Of a stretch of 64,000 nucleotides of DNA, positions 31,813 to 45,475 are shown one piece after another (position 1 is the first letter of the stretch; each line of letters begins with the position of its first letter). Where the stretch lies: positions 27,473,080-27,537,079 of the forward strand of contig CM072886.1 of NCBI GenBank assembly GCA_037013685.1, written 5' to 3'. The notes below the pieces were generated by a model. It saw only the letters and a program-made list of their open reading frames with translations. It searched no databases and was not told the DNA's origin. The translations under genes were made by a program, and so were the position numbers. Source of the DNA: Acridotheres tristis. Lineage: Eukaryota > Chordata > Aves > Passeriformes > Sturnidae.

Positions 31813-34800
31813 GCAATGCAAAGCATTATGATCCCATTTTACCCTACTAATAGAGAATGAAGATAAAAGTATCCTGAAATGTACTGACACAACTGCATAT
31901 TTATAATTACATTTGTGATTTTAAAATAGCTTATCAATTATTAATCTGATAAAACATAGTGTTACTTTCTTTATAGATCAAACAGAACAGCAACTTGTCA
32001 TTGTTAAATAATTAAGGGATAAATTCACATGGTATCACAAAATTGACTTTGAGAAATTTCCCTATACATCAGGAATACTCCATTTGTCCATAGAAAAGTC
32101 TAGTGCAACTCCTTTAGCTCATCACAGTGAATGTGGAAGGATCCAAGAATCAGCCTGAAACCATGCCAGAAAAAAAGAAAATAGAAAACAAATTTTCAAA
32201 GGCCTCAGAGAATTTGGAATCTGAGTCCCAGTATAAATAATTTTTGCTATTATTTTAATATAATTTTAAGACTTAGGAGCAGAGATTTCTCTTTCCCTGA
32301 CTTCTTTCACTTTAACTCTTTTAATGTATTTATGAGATATTGAAATTTTATGTGCATGTTAAATAAGTAGTTTCCCATTAAGATCAAGACCTAACTACTG
32401 AAGGATAATGTCTTAAATGTGTATCATTACCTTATGAGGGAACACGAACAACGCAAATTGTAAAATCTGACTACTCTTGTTCAAGTCATAATTATGAGGA
32501 ATGCAAGATTGGCAAGAGGCTATTTCTGCTGAGCTTCTAATACAGAACACCTCATCTGAGAAAGAAGTGCAGTGAAACCAATAAAACTCACCTCTTGAAG
32601 ATAAAAGTATCAGGGACTGAAAAAAATTGCTCACAATGCTCAAGATGAGTGTAAAATGGAAATAATCACCTCGGACACTGACTCTCTATCTCAGCAGACA
32701 GTTTCAGCCACACTCTTTTACTTTGACAAATCATACACTGTTTCATTCATGCCACAAACTAATTTTTTCCTCTCTAATAAAGCCACTGACATTTAATTCA
32801 CTGTTTATAAACTATGAATCACAATAGCAAAAGGATTTGTATCAGCATCCAAGTAAATCAGTAGTTACACTAATATTCACTATATAAACGTATTTTTATC
32901 TACAAGCATAACAAATACATTAATCACTAAATCAACTGACTTTAACAAAGTGAAATTGCTTTGTTAAATTGTGCATTAATGAAATGTGTCTTAGCTATCT
33001 CACTAAATCATATACACAAAAAAACAGCTAAGTGAAAATAAAATGGAAACTAAACTAAAATTATAATCTCATTTAAACTTAGGTTTATGGATGGCCATGT
33101 AAATATCTTCACATTACATTAATCTTATCTTTATTTACATTGTCTGCTGATTTTATGTAAATATTGCAAAAAATATTCCCTGAGTTTAGAGCCACCTTAG
33201 ATTTTTAAACTACTGTCTGAGTGGCATTGGTTCTCCAAGCTGCCAGCAGTAACTAAATCCCTAATGCTATGGTTTTTTTCACTTAATGGGTTCAGAATTA
33301 TACCTGTGTAGAGAACTGGATAAATAAAATGTTTGAAATTATGTACTTCTTTCTTCCTGAAGACCCTCTTTGTCAAAGATGTTCAAACTTGTCAGTATTT
33401 TGTAAAGATGGTCAGACTATCAATTAAGCCAATATTGTCCAACACATGTTCCAAACTGCTAGAAAAGACAAGAGATACTAAAGTAACACATGGCTTGGTT
33501 GCCATGTCCGTTTATTATATTTGACATCCTGACTTCCAGCAATCAGGGCAGCTCAGCAAAGGACAAAATAGTATGTACTTGTTCTAAAGGTTGTTCTACA
33601 GCCAGATTTCTTCAGCTAAAAGTGCTTTATCCTCTGTCCTAACACGTTCTGAACCTGTATTCCCCCAGGGAAGCAGCAATATTCATACAACCACAGTTCA
33701 GATACTGTACACCCAAAAGCTTTCAAATTATAATGAAAGTTAGTCAGGAGCTGGCAAATTACTTGAATACCCATCAGGAAGGCTTAGAATGGCCAAAAAT
33801 GCAGGTGCAAAATTACATTCTGTATGCAAAGAATGTATAACAAACCAGTCCTGCCTAAGGGAGATCTCTGTGTAGAGCCCTGTGATTAGGTTCTTGCCTA
33901 AAAACCCCAAAATCTGGGATTCTAATACTGCATAGCTGAAAAACATTCTAGAGGACCTAACATAATTGGTGTAGATTATCTTCTTAGAACTGAGCTCTAA
34001 AATGGTATAGTAATTCCATATACTGTAAATGTATATACAGTAAATTAGAGAACTAAGCTAGTCTACAGCAGCCCTGGGCATAGCTTGGACCACCCATCAA
34101 GCTTCCCAATGAGAAAGGCTGATCTTCCAAAAACAGGCTCACTTTTAAATTGTTTTCAGTGTCTTCTCTATAATCTCTCTCTCCTTGTAATACACAAAAC
34201 TTATTACATGACTGTAGAAAAACTGAAGAATTTCTTAAAAGAAATCCTGAGAGGAGCACTGCACAGAGGTGTTAGAGCATTCTCACCAAACAGAGGTTTA
34301 AGTATTGAGTATAGTTCATTTAGAACAGAGCATGTAAAGATGTGAAATATTTGCTCAGCTTATAATTTAAAACGACTTTCATAATAGAGAAAACAACACA
34401 CAATATTATAGTCATTGCTCTGTTCTGCAATTATAAACTACTTCTCTTTTTCCTCAGGGAACTTTACCCTTCTGAAATAGGGAAATGCTGCAGCAAGTAC
34501 CCTTCCTTTAATTATCAGCATTTCCCCCCCACCCCAGCCACTTTTCAAACGTATTGCACGATGTTTCGGTAAGCAAAAAGAAGGAAAGCACAGAACAATA
34601 ATTTTCCACCTTAACATATATCATGCTTGATCTCCCTTTTAAATCTCACTGTCATTACCAGAATTTCTCAGATGAAAAATTCAGAGAATTTTGGTATGGT
34701 TTGAAAACAATTTATTTATGCTAATGAATTCTCAAACATTAATTAAACAGTTCAGATCAATAACATCAGAATAATATATAAACCATAATGGTGGATGTGG

Positions 34801-37702
34801 TTTTCTTAAGCATGCAGGCTAATTGCTTAATTTTCAACAGTTGCTTGCCTTCCAGAAGCTCCAGCTGAATTTAAATGAACCTGAGAAAGAAGGATTTAGC
34901 ATTTCAGAAAGCATTTTCCATGACGTTTCACAAGTGAGGGGGGGATAAGAGTGTGAGAGGATGTACCAAACTGACAACAATTAGCCTGGCACATTAATTA
35001 ATGCATTCCATTTCACAAGAGACTATTAGGGCAAAGGGAGATTATGATCACAAGTTTAGGGATTTCAGGAAAATTTTCAACATAACAGAGATAAAATAGG
35101 ACAGAGTTGAATCAGAAAAACATGAAAGAACTTTCAAATAATTTGGCCTAAATCTTCTGAGGGAGTCTAAAAGAAGAAAAAAAATCCGTGCAGTTTTAGC
35201 TTTGACTCTTATAAAAAGGGGTACCAAAATCCTTGCCTGTAGGTCACAGGAAAATAAAGGGGTTTATACTAATCATATAAAACTGAATTTCTATTTTTAT
35301 ATGTCAAACTGACTCACCAATTTTACTGGAGCTCCTTTTCTTGTATTTTACAAAAAGAAACTTCACAAAGTAAGATTTCATATTACTGGGTAATAAAATT
35401 TCATTTGGTAATGAAAAATTTTGCTGTAACTCCAGAGAAGTACACGTTGAAAAACATCACCGAGTTTCAGCTAGTTTAAACCATAAATTGCATATAAAAT
35501 TAATTTTATTATATTTTTAGAAGTAGTTAATTCCTACTTACAGATTTTATCAATGTTTCTAAACACTTGAAATTAAGGAAAAAAACCCTAAAATTATACA
35601 TTCACCTTGGAGAAAAGGAGAAGAAACATAAGACATGTGCAACTGCATAAATTATCTTTAAAATTATTTTTAGCAAAACAATGTATAAACCATTAAATAA
35701 TTTTCATCTTTTCAGAAAGCAAACATGGAACTCGACTCACTATGACTCAATATATAAGGAAATTTAAAATGTACATCTTTTCCAACACAATAAATTCTTG
35801 GGGAATATCCGCAACATTTAATTAACCAGCCTCAAAATTTCAAAATTAATCCTAGCCCTAAACTTCCGTAAGTATTGGGTGTTGCCTTTTTTTCTCTAAC
35901 TTTCTTTCAAACAGATAAAGAAGAAGCACACCAAAGCTTATAATGACATCAAAGTCACTGACTGGCCACAGAAAACAAAGTTCTCACTGTCAATGTTAAC
36001 AGAAAAATAAAATCATCCACCAGAACAAAAAAAAAAATGCCCTATCCACCAAGTACAACGCAGACCATCACTTCCTTCTGAAAGCAGAGAAAAAAGTGAC
36101 AGATTTTTCCTCTTGTGGGGAAAAAAAAAAATCTCCCGGTAGAGAGAAATCACCAGTGGGAATCACCTTGGTTCATTTCCCATTTGCCTGAGGAAATTCA
36201 AAACTGTGTCTATAAAGAGCATCTGGGAAAGAGGTGAAGAGGGACTAAAGGCAAAAATAAGGCTTCTGTATGTCTGTGCCAACAAAATTTTTAAATATTT
36301 ATTTGCAAAAATGTGACTGAACAAATTACTGATTAACTCCTATGAATGAGGTGATCTGAGCAGGTACTAACAGAGATATATCAAAAAAGAGGCCAAAACG
36401 TTTCAGCTGTTAAGGTAATATTTCTGGACACATGCAAAAACTTAAGACACTTAGGAAAACTTCATAGAAAACAGATGAGACAAGATTTCTTTTTAAAATT
36501 GCCATACCAGAGTTGGATGCTATCTTTAATCAGAGAGGAAAAAATCCATTCAGGATCTACACCTATGCTGGAAAAAACAGAAAAAATATATGCACTGCAT
36601 GCATATAAATAAATATTCATCCATACACACTATCATATATTAATGCTAAATGAAGCAGCAAACAGCAATTACAGATTGCTCAGTGAGGTACCTCAATGCC
36701 TCTGGGACCATAACATGTCATCTCACATCCTGCATATATTTTACAATTAAATTTTTGGATGTATGCATAAGTCCAAAAGATCTAACAGTTGTAGGGTTTT
36801 AAATGTAAATGCCATGAAAAGATTACATACAAAAAATTCCATTAGTGCAATAAACTCACTGTTACTTTCTTATGATTAAGAACAGAAGAAGTAGTTTTCA
36901 TTCCAGTGAAACAAAGCAGACTTATCTGTCTTTATTTCCACATACTGTGAGAACATTCCTGCCATGATGTCTGACTAAGCAAATCTAGAGAGATTTTCCC
37001 AGTTCTGTAGTATCACAGAACTCTGTTATGCCTTATACATTCTTTTAAAATATGAATATATAAAACTAAAGCAACACTAGCTATAAGGATAAGAAGTGGC
37101 AACTGCAAAAGGTAATACCACATAGCACCTATTTTTCTTAAAATCGAAGTCTGGAAAGAGAGAGACAGAGACAATGCCATTTGTATACAGACTGAGTATG
37201 GGAGGAAGTAACATCTGGGCCAGCCAAGCACAGGCAGAAATTATCAGTCTTTCTTCCAAACTTTACAACCTCTACCTCCATTTCATCTTGACTATCAAGG
37301 AGGCATCACTGGGCAACTACTGTGTATGAGGTGGGGAAGAAGGGTGGAACTGAGCTGCAGAGCCCAGATTTGGAATCAGAGATTTCAACCACATCTGTAG
37401 GCAACCTACTTAGAGCAGCTGCCTGACACTCTTAAGGAAAATGGTGATGGAGCAGATAAAAGGAGGTTTTTTTCAGTTATAAAGAATAATGTGCACTCAG
37501 TGGAACAACTGAGATAAGATCTAAAAGTACATGCTCAGAAAACTGTAGTTCCTTCTACCCCAGCAGCTAAAAGCTCCTGGCAAGCTCTTTGACAGCTCAC
37601 CAAGCATTCTGATATATTTACCTATTTTTCTATAATAATACATTAAAAAAGCCAATTATGTAGAAAATTCCTTAGCCTGGCCTTTTGTTGTCTTTCTATA
37701 TC

Positions 37703-38078
37703 CCAGAAAACCTCTCCTATGAAGACAAGCTGAGAGAATTTGGGCTATTCAGGAGAAGAGAAGACTTTGGGGAGACCTTATAGCACCTTTCAGGCCCTAA
37801 AGGGGGCTGACAAGAAAGCTGGTGAGGGACATTTTACAAGGGCAGGTAGAGATAGGACAAGGTGTAATGGCTTTAAACAGAACAAGGGTAGGGTTAGGAT
37901 AGATATTAGGAAGCTCTTTACAGTGAGGATGGTGAGGCACTGGACCAGCTTGCCCACAGAAGCTGTGGATGCCCCATCCCTGGCAGTTTTCAAGGGCTCT
38001 GAGCAACCTGGTCTAGTAGAAGGCGTCCGTGCCCATGGCAGGGGTCTTGGAACTACATGATCTTCCTGCCCAAACTAT
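37703..38078 (+). mobile_element. CR1 LINE 3' fragment, plus orientation
   Basis: Clear CR1 order: agacaagctgagagaatttg, gggctattcaggagaagaga, gaccttatagcacctttcag, gataggacaaggtgtaatgg, atattaggaagctctttaca, gatgccccatccctggcag and gcccatggcaggggtcttgg, ending at atgatcttcctgcc. It is better preserved than most copies in the window but lacks the last part of the tail. Antisense to DGKB. The ORFs at 37740-38060 (plus), 37790-37993 and 37797-38006 (minus) are readings of this repeat. Confidence 0.92.
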
Positions 38079-41000
38079 TAGCTGACACCGTTTCTCCCTA
38101 AATCTGAACACTAGTTTATCTTTTTTAAGATACCTCACAAAATCATACAGAAGATCATCAAGCACACATAAAAACACACATTTGAACAAATCAGTGAACT
38201 AAAAAAAAAAAAAAATTACTGAAGAATCTTAACTTTAAAGAAGTGGAAGTCACAAGGAAACTAAAGACCTGGCAACTGATCAAATAAAGTTTTCAGGATA
38301 AACTACATATTTCAAGAGTGCTTCCAGGATTACACTGATTACTTTGACTAAAGAATTCACAAATATGAAGAAACAAAACCATTAAAAATAGTTTTGGGGT
38401 TTTAGACGCAATAAAAATCTCACTTTAGTCATAGTAAAAAAGTAGTCTGGAATTTTATGCTTCTATTACTGCACAAAATACTACAAACCTGACATTAAAG
38501 CAACCACTCTTTTCTATAGTGTCATGACTATACGTGGATTCCTTCACAATGTATCTAATGTATCTCATAGATATGTGGTAAGATACTTTTTACCTAACAT
38601 TACCAAGGAATGCACGTATCTTTTCTTTCTAGATTACACCAATGGCATAAAGCAAAGCTCTTGCTTCCCACACTTTAGTTTCCTTTGAATCCCAGATAAA
38701 CAGAACAGGAGGGACTCCGAGGAAAAAGAAATGTGCATCAGTCTATGCTTAATATGCTTTAAAAAAATCTCCAATTACTATAAGAGTTCTGCTTCATCTC
38801 AAGCACTCACTGATAAGTACATTAGGCTAATTTAGTGCTAATTCACAGGGGGTGTCTCAGTCTCAGGAAGAACAGGAATTGAAGGTCTGGTTTCCAAGTA
38901 GTAGTTATGATTTTGCTTGGCAAAATAGCAGACAATTTTAGGTCTCTTCTAGTTTTGTGTCAGACATATATATGCCAATACTCAGCTAAAACCACAGGTC
39001 TTTATCTCCTGATTATGGCTAACACAAGCTATGGAGGTGCCTTAAAATGCCTGCATCTGTCCCAAGAAGCAGAATGGCTTCTAACACCTTGAGCAACATA
39101 GAGGAAGAGGCTGCACTCCATCTACAAACAGCATTTGTATTTGACTTTGTCCTTTCTCCTAGAGCAGTTAAGCAGCTCAATTTATAACTCACTTTTCTCT
39201 TTACTGACAGTAAACACAAATATGTAAGACCAAAAAAAATCCAAGTATGCAGATTTTGAAGAATTATGCATTTATATGTATGTTCTGCGTCAACACACAG
39301 AACTCTACAAGGTATAAACATCAAAAGTCAGTATATCCCAATATGGAGAAAACAGAAAACATGGTTCCTCAGTGAGAAATAGGATATGTACAAGGAAATC
39401 TTTGCATCTTTTTATATAGGAGTTTTTAAACTTTGCTACATAGTATTTTAACTATTACCATACTAATACATTTGAAGAAAACTAATGATTTATTAAGAAA
39501 ATGGAAGCTCTTGACTCAAGATCCATCCTAACAACTGCAATAGAAGAGGTTTAACTCTCTCCTACATTTTCCCAGCTGGTGTAAATGCAACAACCAGTTC
39601 TTCTGGATGACATGTTGAAAGAAGGGAGAGAAGCTGTATCATTCTACTTTTTTTCTCCTCACAGGATACCAAAAAATTAATAGTCTCTTAACAAAAGAGT
39701 TGCCATTGTGGATGGAGCAGGACAGGAGGAGGTACAGTAATACTCCTTTTATTCCTCCCCACCAGACTGGCCACATAAATTGGAACAAGACATGATCTAG
39801 CATTTGAAATTAATCTCCACCCATAAATTCTTTTAAAATACCACATTCTCTTTGGTCTTTTCTTCTTTTAGATTTGTACAAAATATTTCAACATAAGCCA
39901 CTACTTTCAGCATCTTGAAAAACAGAATGTAAGAGAGAAAAGAAAAAAAAAAATCATTCATTTCAAGAGACTTCCATGACATATGGTTTTCATTTATTAA
40001 AAAGAACATTTCACAGATAATGGAAAAATAATTATGTTGAAATGTAATTTTCAATTAAGCACTTTTTAATTTATGTTGTCTGATCTCCAAACGGTGCCAA
40101 AAATATAATCAGCTTTCATCTACTGACAGTAATTGCTCTGGGTTATTTTTTGGGGTTGGGTAAGTTCCTTTAACTGATTACTTCTTAAACTACTTATATT
40201 GACCCACTATGTGAAAAATGAACTGTTGAGTGAGAGTAGATATTACAGGGCCTTGATTCGCACATAGTGCTACAGCAATGGCAAACACTAATGCGAGTGC
40301 AGGAGTGACAAACACGTGATAAGGTGTGAATACCAGTGCTAAAGCAGTCCCACAAAACTCAAAAGTCTTGAAGATTCATCGATTATCCCATTTCAAAACC
40401 TGACATTGCCAAAAGCTGTGGAGAAAAAGTGGAGAGACTACATACAGAGGATTAACAAGCTAAAACCCATGAATCGCATGTGAATGTGTAAGCTCTCAGT
40501 GTTCAAAATGTATTTCAAATGTTCATAAAGCAGAAATTCAAACCAAATTTGAATTCCTCGTAAGACTGGCTTTGGGCATCAGGGTAAAATTTGGTTTAAC
40601 TTCAAAGTCCTTAGTACTTTCTGATCTAAGTATTCCATTTAATACAGTTTCTACATAGCTAATTCTTAGAATTATGGTAGCCAAATAAAATAATTTCTTA
40701 GCTATATCAGCATTCAAATCCGTATCTACTGATATGAATGTTTAAAACAAAATTTTAAATACCCCACCTGCTCTCACAGGCTGCTCCTACCAAATACTCC
40801 ATATGGACAAATAATATTTGGGTATTACCAATACACAGACATAAATTACTGCCAAAATTTTCCTCCAGCTCTTCAAAGAAGTGAGCTTAGCAAAACAGCT
40901 AAAATGGAAATGGGAAAACTCAAATTTTTATGCAATAATTAGATTTTTGAGCATAACATTCTCATGTTATTAAAATAAATTGATACTAATTACCAAAATA

Positions 41001-44000
41001 AGTCTGGAATGTATTCACCAGCTACTGCAATCTCATCCCAATCTTACATGCAGGTTAAAAAAAACCCAAAAACAAACTAAACATTTTTTTAATCAGCAGG
41101 TTTTCCTTAATACATAATTCTGTATGTGCGTGAGTTTGTATATCCTTAAGTACTACACACATAAGTACTTGTATTTAATACTTAATTCTTACTAATTATG
41201 CTACATTTACTATAAAAAAAGTGAGGGAGCAAGTTTTAAGAAGAGTGATAAATCACATACTTCTAGAAGGTTCCTGCAGGAGTTTATCATTCAGAGCCTA
41301 TTTGAAATTATTGCATATCAAACAAAGTGACAAGTAGATAGTTTGCATTCTGTCCCAGAAGAATTTGTCAGGAAAAATGGGGTGGGTAGCACGGTTCAGA
41401 CAAAAGCCAAATAAAATAGCAAAATTAATGAAGCCCTGGAAAACATCAGTTCTGACAAAAAATTCTGGCTGAAACAATTTATCTGTATGTGCAGCTTGTG
41501 TAAAAACCTACTCATGGATAAATGTTTGAATTGGTATTTTCATTATGTGCTTAAAATTAAGAAAATTAACACAAATTAATAAACTTTCACTTCATGGATG
41601 AACAGTTTGCTGAGATTTAACACAATCTGAGCCTAACTGGAGCCTTCACTTGGAATAAAAACATACACCAATAGAAAAAGGTTTAAAATGTCACGTTCCA
41701 TTTGTCAAGTTACATTCACCTTATGCTAAGTAAATGTTCAGATTTTAGTAGAAGTGCAGCTATACTAATTGACCTAAGTTTCACCTTATAGCTTAGAAAT
41801 AATTAAAAGGATATGAGCAGTGTCATCTGCTCAATTATACATTCGTATATATCAATATCTCTAATGCACAAGAAGACTTCAAGACATTTCCAGTTGTTGA
41901 TTAATTCCTGCAATAAATTATGACTGTAAGTATTTTTGCTGTATTTTGTTTTCCTATGCAGCTTCATAAACATTATCTAGATGCCACCATGCCAGTGAAT
42001 CAAGCACAGCTGAAGCCATCACATAAAAAAACATAAACCATAATATATTGTTCTTCATAATGAAAACAAACAAGTAACATCCCCCCAACATAATTAAATA
42101 GTCTGTCTAAAGCTCTTTAAGTTGTCTTTTTTAACATGTGGCATGTAAATGAAAGTGGCAATGGGCTCATAAAGTTTAAACATAAAGGTACTGTGCAATA
42201 CAATAATGTAAAGGAAAAAAAGGATAAAAATAAGTTCTTAAGGCAGAGAAGTGTATCAAAAGGATAGGAGGATATCACAGAGGGAGATTAGCACTGGTAG
42301 CACAGACTGAAAAAAGGAGATAGAAACCAGTAAAGATAATAAAGAATGTTCAAAACAGAACGGTTTTGCAGCAGAAATTGACTATCTGAAATATTTACAC
42401 CTCAATGCCCTCAAAATGCTCCACAGAAAGCAGGCTCACAGCCAGACTGCCAACATCTCTGCCTGGCAGGTTTCCCCACTCTCTAGGTATCCAGAAAGCT
42501 TTCCCTAGAAATTTTGCCCATGGAGCCAGAAAAACAAGAGTACCTAATGTCTGAAACCAGGAGTTTACTGCTGGTGATACACATAAGATATTACATTCTT
42601 TTCTTTTGTAGCTACAAAGATACAACTTAAGCATCTTACATGTGAGGGACAGACTTCTCTTACATTATATATGCTACAATTCTGCACATCCTACTAACCT
42701 TCTGTAAATTAGTTCCAATTTGAGTTCACTTCATCCCATCATTTAGACAAAAGTAGAAAGATGTGACTTCTGCAGTACCATTTTTAGAGAAAATTAAATC
42801 TTCCTATCTGTAGTAGAAATACTTCTCTTAATATATTATAATAAGGCAAGATCTTTACAGTAATTTAGTATCTTCTGTCACATCAAATAACATAGCTGAG
42901 GGAAAGAACACAAAATTTCAAACCATATTCCTGTGTGCTTGAAATTTTAACTCTTTTTCCACTGATGTCAATGGGCCTAAGATGCCACCTCTTTCACAAG
43001 TTTTGTCTTCTTCCCACACTGCCATGGCCAAAGGAACACTATTAGAACATCCCAGTAACATCCTTCTCCTCTTCATGACTAAACCACAGTGATACTTTGC
43101 ATTCACCTTGTGATCAACTGCATACACATCACTTTATCTGAGAATGCCAGTTGGACCAGGGTACACTACACTCTGCTCTGCACACATCCATCTCATTCCA
43201 TTTACTACAGTCCATTACAGCATCATTTTCCAGTGTGATATTAATTCCCAAATTTCATTTAGTTTGTTGATTCTATTATTATTCACCTACTCATTGGACA
43301 AAGTAATTAGCTAGATACTGACGAGATTATGCTCAAGATTGGTCACAGACTGCTTTAAAGTTGAAACCTTCTCTTTCAGGACCCTCTGAAGTCACTGAAC
43401 TTATTTTAAAAAATAAATAATGTTGGTCATCTTAAGAAAGTCCTGTTGTGAATGGGGAGTTCTGCTCTTACTAACACATCTCCAAAAGCTCAACTGGCCT
43501 CTGACCCCACAAAGTGAGGGGTTCCTACAAAACTAATCCTTTCACTCTCGACTTGTTCTCATGTTCTGGCTGCCTCTTCCCAGAACAGCAGAGCTGCAGC
43601 TTTTAAACACCTTTGTGTTATAAAGAAAGAATAACTAGGTCACTTAAAAAACTAGTCCATTGGATTCATTTGATTAGTTCTTCTTCCCTTTTTTTTCCCC
43701 CCCATTTTACTTTTATACCTGGTTTTAGGCTACTGAAGTTCCTCAGGCGTAGCTCCTTGGGTTGATGATGAGCATTTTAACCATTTCTCTTGCAATTGCT
43801 GTATAGTCACAATTGCTTAAAGCACAGCACAAGCCTTATTCAAGTTATTAAATCTGCAATTTTAAGCCTGCTATGTATAAATGATATTATATGGTTACAG
43901 TATTTAATATTTTTAATATTTTTTTCCTGAGATGTGTTCTTGTCATTTCAGAGTAATAGAGACCATTATGAGACCTCACAGTAAAGAGAAATTTCTGTGA

Positions 44001-44285
44001 CAAGTATGGAACAAGTCAATTACTTGCTCTTATTTTTCATATTCAACTCAATTAATGTTAGTAAAATTATGTACTGTGAATGACAAAAATGAAATTCACT
44101 CAGTGAAAAATTCTGCTAGCAGAAAAGGAATGCATTCTGGTTTCAGATTTAAATATTACTCTTTTATCTGAAAGAATAGCCACATGCAGTATTTATTAAT
44201 AAGTACATCTCAATGAAAGCCTACAAAATAAAATATACTGCATCTATGCATAAAGAAAGAAAAAAATCAAATTAACATTACTTAC

Positions 44286-44306
44286 TTGATTAAGTATATC
44301 TTGTTT
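44286..44306 (-). CDS. DGKB: DGKB 21-nt coding microexon
   Basis: The 21 nt encode exactly KQDILNQ, in phase 0 on both sides, between the acceptor GTGTTACAG and the consensus donor GTAAGTAATG. These seven residues sit in the mammalian DGKB protein exactly between the NPEG end of the previous exon (48557-48633) and the TIDFEGF start of the next (30629-30782). This makes the assignment firm despite the tiny size. Introns of 4.2 kb and 13.5 kb flank it. Skipping it would preserve the frame and remove seven residues from the RVH domain. Roughly residues 50-56. It is too short for ORF or most gene-finder calls. Confidence 0.93.
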
Positions 44307-44703
44307 CTGTAACACATGCAAGGAAAGAAAGAACATACATACGTTAGTGCAGTGTCATCAACACTCAAGCTTTTTTTAATGATATAAATATTTTTAGTGA
44401 AAGGTTAGTGATTTAGATGAGCAGGTTTAAGACATTAAATAGAGTATCCCATTTTCTTGCATTAGCACATAAGTCAAGAAAATGGTTCTAAGTCAGCTTT
44501 CTAGTCTTTATTAGACAGTGCAAGCAATTTATTTCTAAACATGCAATGACAGACAACCAAGAAAGATAAACAATTACAATGTTAGTCTTTCTTCTGTGTG
44601 TACTTTAAAAAAGCATAAAAAAATTGTTACCAAGAAGAGATGTAAATGAAACTGAATTCAGTTATCAGAACTGAATATTCTAAAATCCACATGGGAAGTT
44701 CAT

Positions 44704-45475
44704 GGAGATGATCCTCAGTGCCACCACACGGCATATATAGTAACACCAGGGGATCAGGCCAGGCCTGCAGGAGTTTCATAAAGGCAGATCCTGCTTGACT
44801 CCTTCATCCTTGACACCTCAACTCCTTCCATGACAAGGTGACCCGCTTAGTTGACGAGGACATTGCCTACCTGGACTTCTGACGAATCGTTATCGTTAAG
44901 GTTGGAAAAGACCTCTGAGGTCTTTAGTACAGCCTTTAACACTGCATTCTCCTGGAGAAACTCTTTGCTCATGGCTTGGACAGGCATACCCTTTGCTGGG
45001 TAATGAACTGGACAGGTGGCTGGGATTAGGGAGCGAGGGCCAGTGGAGTTATATCCAATTAGTAGCCAGTCAGAAGTGCTGTTTCCCAGGACTCACCAAG
45101 TCCTGAACAGTATCTTTGCCAATGATCTGGACAAAGGTATGACTCGAACCTCACTCAGTCTGAAGATGATGCCCTGCTGGGCAAGAGCTTTGATTTCCTA
45201 TTTGAGAGTAGGAAGGCTCTGCGCAGGGATCAGGACAGGCTGGATCAGTGGGCTAAGGTCAGTGATATGAGGTTTAACAAAGCCAAGTGCCAGCTCCTGC
45301 CCTTGGGCTACAGTGAGCCCAGGCACCTCCATAGGCTGGTGAAAAACTGTCTGGAAAGCTGCCCAGTAGAAAAGGAGCTGGGGATGCTGGTTGACAGCCA
45401 GTTGAATATGGGCCAGCACGTGCCCAGGTGGCCAAGAAAGCCAATGGACTCCTCCATAAACAAAAAATTAGGATG
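44704..45475 (+). mobile_element. CR1 LINE fragment from the reverse transcriptase region
   Basis: Matches the 3' part of the CR1 reverse transcriptase ORF in order: gtgccaccacacggcatata, gcaggagtttcataaaggca, atgacaaggtgacccgctta, ttctcctggagaaactcttt, atctttgccaatgatctgga, aggtttaacaaagccaagtg and tgcccaggtggccaagaaag. It is disabled by many stops and shifts. A residual RT-like stretch reads SIFANDLDKG on the plus strand. It is unusual because it stops near 45475 without the CR1 3' UTR and tail, which LINE copies normally keep; a later deletion is likely. ORFs at 45016-45666 on either strand are decayed repeat. Confidence 0.9.
44881..44923 (-). mobile_element. Tiny CR1 3' tip nested inside the larger CR1
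   Basis: About 43 bp containing tcgttaaggttggaaaagac is the reversed end of a CR1 3' UTR. It interrupts the host CR1 between ctacctggacttct and agtacagcctttaacactg, which are adjacent in the CR1 consensus. This is therefore a second, extremely 5'-truncated insertion in opposite orientation. The insertion is younger than the host copy. Confidence 0.7.

Larger units (their letters stand above)
30783..44285 (-). other. DGKB: DGKB intron (about 13.5 kb)
   Basis: The longest complete intron in the window, between the 21-nt microexon and the RVH core exon. It holds CR1 copies at 31478-31812 and 37703-38078 in opposite orientations, an A-run near 38202-38215, and otherwise AT-rich DNA. Stretches 31.9-37.6 kb and 38.1-44.2 kb contain nothing I can name. 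TAAT-rich sequence around 34690-34930 might be a conserved regulatory element but cannot be judged without alignment. Confidence 0.85.

Noticed and set aside
37740..38060. 106-codon plus-strand ORF
   Set aside because: Fully inside a CR1 3' fragment.
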